A DNA stretch of 64,000 nucleotides from Aved-18 sp964606665. GTDB lineage: Bacteria > Cyanobacteriota > Vampirovibrionia > Obscuribacterales > Obscuribacteraceae. The position numbers and the translations under genes are program-made. Under the pieces are notes generated by a model. It was given only the letters and a program-made list of their open reading frames with translations. It was not told where the DNA came from and searched no databases. Below are positions 49,285-57,390 of this stretch, piece by piece (position 1 is the first letter of the stretch; the number at the start of each line of letters is the position of its first letter). The stretch lies in NCBI GenBank assembly GCA_964606665.1, contig CAZSHS010000007.1, forward strand, positions 62,001 through 126,000, read 5' to 3'.

Positions 49285-50445
49285 ATGAATCCGTTTATTT
49301 TCAACTGCCCCACTAAAGTCTGTTTTGCCGAAGGGAGCTCAAGCTCTGTAGCCGAACATCTGGCGGATCTAGGGGCTAAGTCGCCATTCATAATAACCGA
49401 TGAATTTCTTTTAAAGAACAACATAATTGCACCAGCAGTAAGCGCTCTGGAAGACCGCTTCGGCAAAGTCAGCATCTATTGGGATGTTCCGCCTGACTCA
49501 GATCTAGAATGTATCAACAAGGTTGCCAAGATAGCAAAAGATGCAGGCGCCGACAGTATGGTGGCAATTGGTGGCGGTTCCGTAATAGACACGGCCAAAG
49601 TAGTAAACATTTGTTTGAGTCTGGGTGGCGACATCCTGAACCATCAAGGATTAAACGCACTTGATACTAAACTGTTTCCACTAATAGTAATTCCCACGAC
49701 AGCAGGCACTGGGTCTGAAGTTTCTTACGTGGCAATGATCAAACATCACGTAGAAAAACGCAAAATAGTGTTTGGAAGTAAATTTCTTGCTCCAGATATT
49801 GCCCTTTTAGATCCCCTGATGCAATTGTCTCTTCCTGCCAAACTTACCGCAGCAACAGGAATGGACGCTCTAACCCATGCAATTGAAAGTATTGTTTGCG
49901 AAATTACAGGCTCCTCTTTTTCCGATGCCTTGTCTATAGAAGCAGCCCGAATGATATTCAAATGGCTCCCTATTGCTACCACTGATGGTGGTGATGTAGA
50001 AGCACGCTCGAATATGTTAGTAGCAAGTTGCATGGCTGGCTCAGCCTTCTCAAACGCCGGAGTAGGCGTCGTTCATGCCCTATCTCACTCCACTGGTGCA
50101 CGCTTCAACACCCATCACGGGCTCACCAATGCCATTTTCCTGCCGCATGGCATGAGATTCAATCAGAGCGTTGCAGAAGCTAAATATGCTCAATTATCCA
50201 GACAGCTTGGCTTTTCGAAGAGTTTAGATGATAATGAGAGTACTGCAACTCTTATCGATTCTGTTGAAAACTTACTAAAACAACTAAATCTGCCCTCAAG
50301 GCTTGAGTTGATTGGTGTGCCCAAATTAAACGAATCAGAGCTCAAAGAATGGGCAAATGATGCCGTGGATGACCCAAGTACAATGTTCAACCCGAAAGAA
50401 TTGTCGGTTCAAGATGCTATAGAAATCTATAAGAGGGCTTATTAG
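49285..50445 (+). CDS. Iron-containing alcohol dehydrogenase (type III)
   Basis: 386 residues. NAD(P) loop GGGSVIDTAK near 98-107, PTTAGTGSE near 139-147, and iron-binding segments APDIALLDP (Asp), MDALTHAIES (His) and NAGVGVVHALSHSTGARFNTHHG (His). The family reduces or oxidises alcohols and aldehydes with NAD(P)H and Fe2+ or Zn2+. The stop TAG is directly followed by the ATG of the SCP2 gene. No clue to the substrate is seen. Confidence 0.92.
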   Translation: MNPFIFNCPTKVCFAEGSSSSVAEHLADLGAKSPFIITDEFLLKNNIIAPAVSALEDRFGKVSIYWDVPPDSDLECINKVAKIAKDAGADSMVAIGGGSVIDTAKVVNICLSLGGDILNHQGLNALDTKLFPLIVIPTTAGTGSEVSYVAMIKHHVEKRKIVFGSKFLAPDIALLDPLMQLSLPAKLTAATGMDALTHAIESIVCEITGSSFSDALSIEAARMIFKWLPIATTDGGDVEARSNMLVASCMAGSAFSNAGVGVVHALSHSTGARFNTHHGLTNAIFLPHGMRFNQSVAEAKYAQLSRQLGFSKSLDDNESTATLIDSVENLLKQLNLPSRLELIGVPKLNESELKEWANDAVDDPSTMFNPKELSVQDAIEIYKRAY

Positions 50446-50862
50446 ATGTCATTTTTTGCCAACACCCAAGAACTCGAAATGGTAATGAAAGGGCTCTGGA
50501 CGTCAATCAAAGAAGATCCATCCATTGCTGATCCTTTAATAAAATCGGGTCTGGTGGTGCGTTTTCACTATAGAGAACCTGAAGGCAGATTGACTGTTGA
50601 TTGCTCAGACAATCAAACCATGTTCATCACCTGGGGCGAATGCGAAATCAAACCAGACGTGGAGATGTTCATGAAATCCGAGGTCGCCCACGAATTCTGG
50701 CGCGGCGCAGTAAGCGTTCCCATGTATTTGATTGCTGGCAAAATCGTGGCTAAAGGTCCAGTTAACAAAGCTCTGTCTTTGCTTCCTGCTATTAAGCCAG
50801 CGTTTAAGAAATATCCTGATGTTGTTCAGCAAACTCTAAACCGAACCCTGGTGTCGAAATAA
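50446..50862 (+). CDS. SCP2 sterol-binding-like domain protein
   Basis: 138 residues, adjacent to the preceding stop without a gap. Pattern of SCP2 proteins: N-terminal helix (MVMKGLWTSIKEDP), strands VVRFHYREPEGRLTVD, a D-x-S/T step, then HEFWRGAVSVPMYLIAGKI with KGPVNKALSLLPAIKP at the end. These small proteins bind lipids or long-chain ligands. Located between an alcohol dehydrogenase and a sugar kinase-like gene, so a lipid or alcohol substrate is a possible theme. Its TAA stop overlaps the next coding frame. Confidence 0.8.
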   Translation: MSFFANTQELEMVMKGLWTSIKEDPSIADPLIKSGLVVRFHYREPEGRLTVDCSDNQTMFITWGECEIKPDVEMFMKSEVAHEFWRGAVSVPMYLIAGKIVAKGPVNKALSLLPAIKPAFKKYPDVVQQTLNRTLVSK

Positions 50863-51980
50863 AAACTGTAGTAACAGTTGGAGAACTCGGAGTTGACTGG
50901 ATTGCCAGTACCAAAGGGTCCAGCTTTTTTGATTGTCGCAATTTTGAGCGCAGCCTGGGAGGCAACGCAGCCAATGTGGCTGTAGGACTAAGCCGACTTG
51001 GCACCCCCTCGCGCATTGTGGCTTGCCTTGGCGAAGACTTACATGCCGATTATTTAAGGCGAGTCCTACTTAAAGAAGGGGTCGACACCAGTTTTCTTTA
51101 CACAAGCAATGAGTTTTCCACTGCCCAATGCTATGTATTCGCCACCGTAGATGAAGATAATTCCTTTTATAATTTTCCCAAGACCTCTGCTGCAGCCGAT
51201 CTTGATCTTGAGAAAGTGGGTGAAGAGCAAATAGAAAATGCCGCCTGCCTGCATGCTACCGGAATCTCGATGATGGCAGAGCCGCGCACAAGTGCTGTAC
51301 TTGCTTATATGCAATTAGCTCGCAAAAAGGGACTAATTGTCTCTTTTGATGCTGGCTTTCCCACTGGATTTGGCGCCACAGTCAAAAAAGCGGTCACAAA
51401 AGCGGTCAGTCAAGCAGACATCATAAAGATGAACCTGCCCGAATTTGTTTACTGGTCCAAACAACTATATAGTCTAGATTTGGTCGATCCTGCTGCTTTA
51501 TCTTTGTACGACAACCAACCATGCTCCGGTTTTGAATCTCAGAGCCTGGCAGCCTTTTTTGAGATGCCTAGAGAAGCATTTGAAAAAGCGGCTCTATCCT
51601 TTTATAAAGAGTCCAATTGCCCGGTAGTGATCATAACTCTGGCAGAAAAGGGGGCGCTTGTTATTTTTCGCGAAAAAATATTTACCGCAGAGGCCTACCG
51701 TGTAGATACTGTCGCCACTGTTGGGGCTGGGGATGCTTTCATTTCAGGCTTTTTGCACTCGATACTGAGCAATCTAGAAAACATCTCAAATCTCGAAAAT
51801 GGTTGCAAGGACTTAACTGCCGTAGAAAAACTAGATCTAATCAGCGAAGAAGATTTTGCCAAAGCTGTTCCGTTTGCCTGTGCCGTAGCGGCTTTAGCTA
51901 CCACAGAGATGAGCGCGTATAGAGGACTTCCAAGCAAAGAGCAAGCGCTTATGATGGTTAAATCAGGCGCACTGAAATAA
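50859..51980 (+). CDS. PfkB-family carbohydrate kinase, apparent ATA start
   Basis: From ATA 50859 this is 373 residues. The conserved N-terminal strand (KTVVTVGELGVDWIA) and the substrate motif SLGGNAANVAVGLSRLG lie upstream of the first GTG in frame (50976), so that GTG cannot be the real start. Between 50859 and 50976 no ATG, GTG or TTG is in frame. The ATA overlaps the previous stop TAA (ATAA, where ATGA would be usual), and the weak site GGTG lies five bases upstream. C-terminal motif TVGAGDAFISGF is the PfkB anion-hole/catalytic Asp signature. The reaction is ATP-dependent phosphorylation of a sugar or nucleoside. Confidence 0.85.
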   Translation: MKTVVTVGELGVDWIASTKGSSFFDCRNFERSLGGNAANVAVGLSRLGTPSRIVACLGEDLHADYLRRVLLKEGVDTSFLYTSNEFSTAQCYVFATVDEDNSFYNFPKTSAAADLDLEKVGEEQIENAACLHATGISMMAEPRTSAVLAYMQLARKKGLIVSFDAGFPTGFGATVKKAVTKAVSQADIIKMNLPEFVYWSKQLYSLDLVDPAALSLYDNQPCSGFESQSLAAFFEMPREAFEKAALSFYKESNCPVVIITLAEKGALVIFREKIFTAEAYRVDTVATVGAGDAFISGFLHSILSNLENISNLENGCKDLTAVEKLDLISEEDFAKAVPFACAVAALATTEMSAYRGLPSKEQALMMVKSGALK

Positions 51981-52038
51981 ACTTGAACCTCTAGACAAGC
52001 ATGTTAGTATTAATTCAAGAACAAACAGGTTTTTGGCG

Positions 52039-52188
52039 TTGGAAAAATTAGGCCAATTCGTTTCCTTTTTTCACACAGCAAGCGATTTAGTCATAATCGC
52101 TATAATTTTCGGCACGCTTATAGTCGCCTTTATTACTCTCAAAATTGTGATGGGCAAAGACTCGACATGGTATGACCGCAATCTGTAG
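52039..52188 (+). CDS. Small single-TM protein (49 residues)
   Basis: TTG start at 52039 with AGG (52027-52029) nine bases upstream, TAG stop 52186-52188. The peptide runs MEKLGQFVSFFHTASD, then one hydrophobic helix (LVIIAIIFGTLIVAFITLKI) and a short polar end MGKDSTWYDRNL. Clean one-helix pattern with a basic or polar flank; too short for homology by eye. It sits 58 bp after the PfkB gene. Confidence 0.5.
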   Translation: MEKLGQFVSFFHTASDLVIIAIIFGTLIVAFITLKIVMGKDSTWYDRNL

Positions 52189-52206
52189 ACCGATCACAAA
52201 TTACAA

Positions 52207-52827
52207 CTAAGGCTCAATCACCCGCTGTGCAGTCATCAAGTATTCGCAAATGGCGAACATATTGGTGATTTTTTCGCTTGGTACAAGTTCTTTTATCTTG
52301 TAATAATCGACGCACAAACCACAGGCAAAAACATTAGTACCAACTGATTCGAACTTCTCCAGTATGTCTTTAAATCCAGGATCGGCCATGATTTTCACGC
52401 CGCTATTAGCCATTAAAATGGCATCGACATGATGTCCTGTGGCAATTAGACTTTGCAAAAACATATTCAATAAATGATTAGAGAAAGTATGATCCTCAGG
52501 AGTGCTGCCAGTGCCAAAACTGTCTTTACTTATAAATACAACTGGACCTACTTTAGTTTGGTCTTTCTTTTCTTCTTTAACTGTCTCTTTAGATGAGGGT
52601 GCAATGAGCACTCTATAATGCTCGCCCAACTTTTGCGATTCAAGAATCTGGGCATTATTAGCTTTGCTTAGACGTTCAAGATTTTTTACCGTCACATCTG
52701 TATCTACTAATAATGAAATTGGACTGGTCGATTTTTGATCAAGTATTTTTTTTGTTCGCAAAACAGGCTCAGGACAAGCCAATCCACGCAGATCTATTTG
52801 ATTTGTTTCAGAATTTTTTTCGCTCAT
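52207..52827 (-). CDS. yedF: YedF-like selenium metabolism protein (TusA + DsrE-like domains)
   Basis: 206 residues. The N-terminal TusA-like domain has DLRGLACPEPVLRTKK with C18 in the CPxP motif. The second domain (about 95-206) is DsrE-like, with FISKDSFGTGSTPEDH and VFACGLCVDYY. This two-domain architecture next to selD is the known YedF arrangement, linked to selenium handling. The start overlaps the selD stop by one base (TAATG). Confidence 0.88.
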   Translation of the reverse strand: MSEKNSETNQIDLRGLACPEPVLRTKKILDQKSTSPISLLVDTDVTVKNLERLSKANNAQILESQKLGEHYRVLIAPSSKETVKEEKKDQTKVGPVVFISKDSFGTGSTPEDHTFSNHLLNMFLQSLIATGHHVDAILMANSGVKIMADPGFKDILEKFESVGTNVFACGLCVDYYKIKELVPSEKITNMFAICEYLMTAQRVIEP

Positions 52828-53882
52828 TATTGAACCACCACCTTACCAATTTCTTCTTCGCTTGCAAAATTTCCAACCAGGCTGGCAATATGACCCTTTT
52901 GCAAAAGACGCTCCATTAGCGAATTTGCTTCATTAGCTGGAAGTGCAAATAAAAGCCCGCCCGATGTTTGTGGATCAAAGAATATATCTTCGTCTTCAAG
53001 TGGAACACTCTTATCAAATTGAGTGAATTCACTATAAGAATCTCTATTTGAATATGAGCCTGCTGAAACAAAACCTTCGCGCGCTAATCCTCTTACCTGA
53101 TCAAATGTATTGACTTGCGTTCTATTTATATAAGCATTTAGCTTGCTCGCTCTTGCCATTTCATGCAGGTGACCAATGAGCCCATAGCCAGTCACATCAG
53201 TCAATGCGTGGATTTCGAAATCTTGCGAAACACTTAAGGCCGAAGCGTTAAGCATTGTCATATTGTTCAATAGCTGATTGATTGTCGTCTCAAGCAGTCG
53301 CTCGCCTTTTAATCCCAGAAGAGCGACTCCGGTGCCTATGGGCTTACTCAGCACAATAGAATCGCCAGAGCGGGCACCACTATTGGTGAGAATTTTTTGA
53401 GGGTGTGCAAAGCCTGTAACACACAATCCGTAGATTGGCTCAGCAAGTTGAATTGAATGACCACCTGCAAGTAAAGCGCCAGATTCTTTTACTTTATCGG
53501 CTCCGCCCTTCAATATAGGATGCAAAATTTCCTGCAATTCATTTTTACTGTAATCGCAGGTTGGAAATCCTACTATATTAAGAGCCAGGGTAGGAGTAGC
53601 CCCCATTGCATATATGTCCGAAAGTGCGTTGCAAGCGGCAATCTGACCAAACAGATATGGGTCATCAAGCATTGGCGGAAAAAAATCAAGTGTTTGCACA
53701 ACTGCCAAATCTTCTGAAAGCTTGTAAACACAAGCATCTTCAAAATTTTTCATATCAGTCAACAGGTTTACACTATTGTTTTTTTGAAGCACACTCAGTA
53801 TAGAAGCCAAATCTTGAGAGCTCAATTTTGAGGCGCAACCGCCCGTTTTTACTTTCATTGTCAGTTTATTTTCTTTATGCAT
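52827..53882 (-). CDS. selD: Selenide, water dikinase
   Basis: 351 residues. The catalytic motif reads KTGGCASKL with C16 and K19; a Cys, not a selenocysteine codon, is used. Downstream the AIR-synthase fold shows VVQTLDFFPPMLDDPYLFG, NALSDIYAMGATP, AGGHSIQ, ALTDVTGYGLIGH and DPQTSGGLLFAL. SelD makes selenophosphate from selenide and ATP, used for Sec-tRNA, 2-selenouridine tRNA or selenium cofactors. No selA, selB or tRNA-Sec is in the window. Translation may start at ATG 53882 or the inner ATG at 53858; neither has a strong ribosome binding site. Confidence 0.93.
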   Translation of the reverse strand: MHKENKLTMKVKTGGCASKLSSQDLASILSVLQKNNSVNLLTDMKNFEDACVYKLSEDLAVVQTLDFFPPMLDDPYLFGQIAACNALSDIYAMGATPTLALNIVGFPTCDYSKNELQEILHPILKGGADKVKESGALLAGGHSIQLAEPIYGLCVTGFAHPQKILTNSGARSGDSIVLSKPIGTGVALLGLKGERLLETTINQLLNNMTMLNASALSVSQDFEIHALTDVTGYGLIGHLHEMARASKLNAYINRTQVNTFDQVRGLAREGFVSAGSYSNRDSYSEFTQFDKSVPLEDEDIFFDPQTSGGLLFALPANEANSLMERLLQKGHIASLVGNFASEEEIGKVVVQ

Positions 53883-54297
53883 AAGTCGGCATTATCACAT
53901 ATTTGTCCGCCACAAAAAAATCAAGTGAATATATCGAAATACTACAAAACCGGAAACACTGAAAAAACTGAGTTGCCCAGAAGCAGTAAACATGCAGATT
54001 TCAGATTTGTCTGGTTTTTTCGTCTTTCAAAATTACCCTTTAAATTAGTTTGAAAAAAATGGATCAATTATGGGCATTTGAGCCCTTTAAAAACCACTGA
54101 GATAGTTGTACATTTTTACTTGAAGTTTGAACCGGCAATTCACTCGAAGAAAATTCGAATTGAAACGCTGACGGATCTTGCTGTCAATAAATTTAAAAGT
54201 GCGCTATTAATGCGATCAAATCGCAACTTGCGAACCGAGTGTCACTTTAGTTCTTATCTTCTCTGCCCATTTCTCTTCTTTTCCAAAAGGTTGTCGC
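53883..54297. other. 415-bp divergent intergenic stretch
   Basis: AT-rich region between selD and the RHH gene. I see no RNA structure or repeat that stands out. GGGCATTTGAGCCC at 54072-54085 is a weak hairpin followed by TTTAAAAA. It probably holds promoters of both flanking genes. Confidence 0.5.
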
Positions 54298-54501
54298 ATG
54301 CCCAAGAAAGTACTCGTCGCTTTACCACCAGGACTGCTCGAACAAATTGATTTTGTAGCTCAAGTCGAGCATAGAACACGCTCAGACTTGATTAGAGAAG
54401 CGCTCAGACGCTATATCGAGGGATTCAAAAGAACCCAGGCTCCTCAAATGTCGGTAAGCACGATAGGCAACCAGAAAGTAGCTCTATTTACCGAAGAGTA
54501 G
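54298..54501 (+). CDS. Ribbon-helix-helix (CopG-type) DNA-binding protein
   Basis: 67 residues. The N-terminal strand KKVLVALPPGLLEQIDFVA followed by RTRSDLIREALRRYIEGF is the RHH fold (strand, helix, helix) of CopG/NikR/ParD-type repressors. ATG has AAAAGG about eight bases upstream. No toxin-like gene is adjacent, so it is more likely a stand-alone regulator; the target may be its own promoter or the following membrane genes. Confidence 0.8.
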   Translation: MPKKVLVALPPGLLEQIDFVAQVEHRTRSDLIREALRRYIEGFKRTQAPQMSVSTIGNQKVALFTEE

Positions 54502-54581
54502 TAATTCTCCCATCTTTACATTGACTTCTTTTCTAGGCACGCATAGCATATGCTTTGAGCCTAAATAAGAGGTTTGGATAG

Positions 54582-54926
54582 ATGCAACCACAAGAAATCA
54601 TGCTCTTTGGACCCCACTTACAGTGGAATAACATCCTATTGACTGAGCTTGGTTTTGTAATGCTAGTGCTCTTGGGTCTGGGTCTGGTAAAACTGCCTCG
54701 ATTGCTGTTGCGCAGACGCTTGTCTCGCTTCTTTCCCTGGGGCTATTATCCTGATCAAGTGCCCAAAAAGGATCCAGGCTTCTGTCCAGAGAATTCACAA
54801 GACTTCTTGCACAACCAGGGAACTGAGTTTGCCGGTATGGACGGCATAGGCGACTATGGTGAATTCAGTGGTTTTGGCGAGTTGGGTGAGTTTGGCCAAT
54901 CCTTCTTTGGTGGCAGCGGAGAGTAA
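54582..54926 (+). CDS. Small membrane protein with Gly/Phe-rich tail
   Basis: 114 residues. One N-terminal helix (ILLTELGFVMLVLLGLGLV) followed by an Arg cluster (LLLRRRLSRFF), so the tail is probably cytoplasmic. The C-terminal 35 residues repeat GE(F)(G/S)-type units (YGEFSGFGELGEFGQSFFGG). GAGG upstream of ATG. Not recognised. It precedes the CPBP protease gene by 14 bp. Confidence 0.65.
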   Translation: MQPQEIMLFGPHLQWNNILLTELGFVMLVLLGLGLVKLPRLLLRRRLSRFFPWGYYPDQVPKKDPGFCPENSQDFLHNQGTEFAGMDGIGDYGEFSGFGELGEFGQSFFGGSGE

Positions 54927-54940
54927 ATACTCGACCGGCT

Positions 54941-56470
54941 TTGAATACAACATACTATTTTTGGCTTGCAGGCTTCGTCTCTTTAGGCGGTGCAGCCATC
55001 GCAGCGCACCTGCTTAAATCGCCACAACGAATGCATGTCACGCATGCTTACTTGCTTTTTGCCTTCATTTTTGTAGTCATATTTGGCTTTAGATCCTTTG
55101 AATTACGCAAAGACAGTAATTTAGCTATAACTGAAGCTGAAAGTGCTTCACTCAAACTCAAATACGCCACTTCAATAGTGGCCTTTAGTCATGCCTTTTC
55201 ACAAGACCCAAAGAAAGGTAGCGACCTTGAAAAAAATGTCAAAAGCGCACTGCAACAAGCCCTAGATACGCTGGAAAAAGGTAAAGACAAATCAAGTTCA
55301 AAAACGCCTGACTTAGATCTGGATACCAAAATTATCATCGTAAAGGCAGAGCAGAAGCTCGCGCTCAAAGACGACATTAAAAACATAGCTGCATCAGATC
55401 CTGAGCGTGCACGGCTTTTGAAAGCTGTTTTACAAGATAAATCTGTAAGCAAACAAGAGGCAATATCTCTTAAACCTCTGATAGAAACTAAAATTCCAGC
55501 AGGTTGGTATAGAGAAGTTTTTGATTTGGAGTGGAGCAAAGCGCTTCTAGACAAGAAAAAACACCAAGAAAAACTAGAAAGCTTTTACGAACGGTATTTA
55601 TGGTATTCGATGCGAATAATGATATTTTTCGCCTTCCTAGCCTTGGTGACCCTGGTGGGCACTATTACTGTGGGCTTGCAACTTTTTCTATTGGGACGTA
55701 ATTCCAGTCGCGAAAACGACACTATAAATGATCATGTAACCTGGTCATGGCAAGCTGTAGCTGCGACACTACTTACTTGGCTTTCATTTACTTTTTTGAG
55801 TTCGCCCCTTTTAAAAGAGCTCAACATAACCGCCACCCAGGGTGAAAGATCTGCCCTTACACTTGCTGTGAGCACGATGGGGCTATACTTATTGCAAAAT
55901 CTACCAGCTTTAGCTCTTGTTTACTTTCTTGCCATCAAACCTGGTGGCATGAAACTTTGGTCGGACCAATTCAAAGAATCATTTTGCATAACCTGGAAAA
56001 CACCAAAACGCAGTACCTTCGGACTTATATTCATGGGGTTTCTGACCTGGGCTTGTTGTTTTCCCCTTGTACTGCTTGCATCTTGGGCGGCATCAGGTTT
56101 TGGTTCTCACATGTCGAGCAATCCCATAATTAGTGAAGTTGTCTCTTCTGTCAAAAACATGAATGTTTTTGCCATACTGGCATTTACACTTACTTTGGGC
56201 GTCATACCGGCTTTACTTGAAGAGCTCTTATTTCGCGGATTTGTTTACATTTCGCTGCGCAAATACTTAGGTGCTTTTTTGGGAGTTGTTTTAAGCGCAG
56301 GTTTGTTTTCTATTGTTCATATGGACCAGGGCAGCATGCTGCAATTGTTTTCACTTGGCTTCGTTTTTGCCTATAGCGTAGAGAAAAATCAAAGCCTGAT
56401 ACCGTCTATGGTGGCGCACTGTCTCTGGAATCTCACTGCTTTCACCATGCTACTTATGATGTACGCATGA
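54941..56470 (+). CDS. CPBP-family intramembrane metalloprotease
   Basis: 509 residues, TTG start. Two N-terminal helices, a long soluble Lys-rich helical insertion (about 55-220), then about seven helices. The CPBP/Rce1 motifs are present: EELLFRG (E427, E428, R432), FSIVH (H460) and HCLWN (H493, N497). The family includes CAAX prenyl proteases and bacteriocin self-immunity proteins; catalysis lies within the inner membrane. The large soluble insertion is not typical of short members. Probably in an operon with the small membrane gene and recO. Confidence 0.88.
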   Translation: MNTTYYFWLAGFVSLGGAAIAAHLLKSPQRMHVTHAYLLFAFIFVVIFGFRSFELRKDSNLAITEAESASLKLKYATSIVAFSHAFSQDPKKGSDLEKNVKSALQQALDTLEKGKDKSSSKTPDLDLDTKIIIVKAEQKLALKDDIKNIAASDPERARLLKAVLQDKSVSKQEAISLKPLIETKIPAGWYREVFDLEWSKALLDKKKHQEKLESFYERYLWYSMRIMIFFAFLALVTLVGTITVGLQLFLLGRNSSRENDTINDHVTWSWQAVAATLLTWLSFTFLSSPLLKELNITATQGERSALTLAVSTMGLYLLQNLPALALVYFLAIKPGGMKLWSDQFKESFCITWKTPKRSTFGLIFMGFLTWACCFPLVLLASWAASGFGSHMSSNPIISEVVSSVKNMNVFAILAFTLTLGVIPALLEELLFRGFVYISLRKYLGAFLGVVLSAGLFSIVHMDQGSMLQLFSLGFVFAYSVEKNQSLIPSMVAHCLWNLTAFTMLLMMYA

Positions 56471-56477
56471 CTTACAT

Positions 56478-57296
56478 ATGAAAACTTATCTTGTCACCGC
56501 CATAAATTTAAGCAATTACGCCATTGGCGAATCGGACAAAGTGCTTGTGATGTTCAGCAAAGAGCAAGGGCTACTCAAAGCCGTTGCAAAAGGGGCTCGC
56601 AGCACTAAAGCTAAAATGGCTGGCAAATCTGAAGCTTTATGCGTAAATAAATTACTCATAAACAAAGGCAAAACGCTCGACACCATTTCGCAAGCAGAGT
56701 CTATTGAGACCTTTCCAAAATTACGCACAGACTTAAAACGTTTGACTACAGGTTTCTATTTAGCCGAGCTGACCCAGGCATTTGCCGAAGGACTAGAAGC
56801 TGAGTGCGACGAATATTTCGAGTTCTTGAACAAAGCACTAAAATTGCTTGAAGAGAAAGATTCAGACCCAACTTTGCTCAGACTACAAGTTGAAATGTGT
56901 CTTTTGAATATACTGGGCTTGAAGCCCGAACTGACTGTCTGTGTCAATTGTCGCCAGCTCATTACCGAATACAGTATTGAAGCTTTTCTAAGCCAACTAG
57001 GTGGAGTAGGCTGCAAATCTTGTATGCAGTCACAAGCAAGCCTGCCCAGGATTCGCGAGGCTGAAGGTATTGAGAATATTGCTCAAATGAAACGGGTTTA
57101 TTTGAGTCCTATGGTTTGGAAAACGCTAGTTATGGCGCTGAGCAATAGCGACAAACTAGACCCCAACCCACGTATTAGCTTAAGTGACGCTCAGCAAAAG
57201 GCGCTTGCATTTGCGGTCAAAATAAGCAAACGATACCTTGAAGACAGAGCAGGCAAACCATTCAAAACGTTAAGTCTTTTAGATAGCATTACCTAA
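56478..57296 (+). CDS. recO: DNA repair protein RecO
   Basis: 272 residues. N-terminal OB-fold (KTYLVTAINLSNYAIGESDKVLVMFSKEQG, then GLLKAVAKGARSTK), helical middle and a CX2C...CX2C zinc site (CVNC near 156, CKSC near 180). RecO loads RecA onto SSB-coated single-stranded DNA with RecR. Start seven bases after the CPBP stop. Confidence 0.93.
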   Translation: MKTYLVTAINLSNYAIGESDKVLVMFSKEQGLLKAVAKGARSTKAKMAGKSEALCVNKLLINKGKTLDTISQAESIETFPKLRTDLKRLTTGFYLAELTQAFAEGLEAECDEYFEFLNKALKLLEEKDSDPTLLRLQVEMCLLNILGLKPELTVCVNCRQLITEYSIEAFLSQLGGVGCKSCMQSQASLPRIREAEGIENIAQMKRVYLSPMVWKTLVMALSNSDKLDPNPRISLSDAQQKALAFAVKISKRYLEDRAGKPFKTLSLLDSIT

Positions 57297-57390
57297 AGAT
57301 TTGACTCTAAGGCTTAACTGCAATCTTTCAAAAAACAGAAGTCAAGCAAGCTACAATTATAGAGAAATTGCTATTTGCGAGGAAGTCTGT

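Noticed and set aside
57301..57390. Extension of glyA to TTG 57301
   Set aside because: The extra 30 residues do not resemble the SHMT N-terminus, and a ribosome binding site marks GTG 57391.
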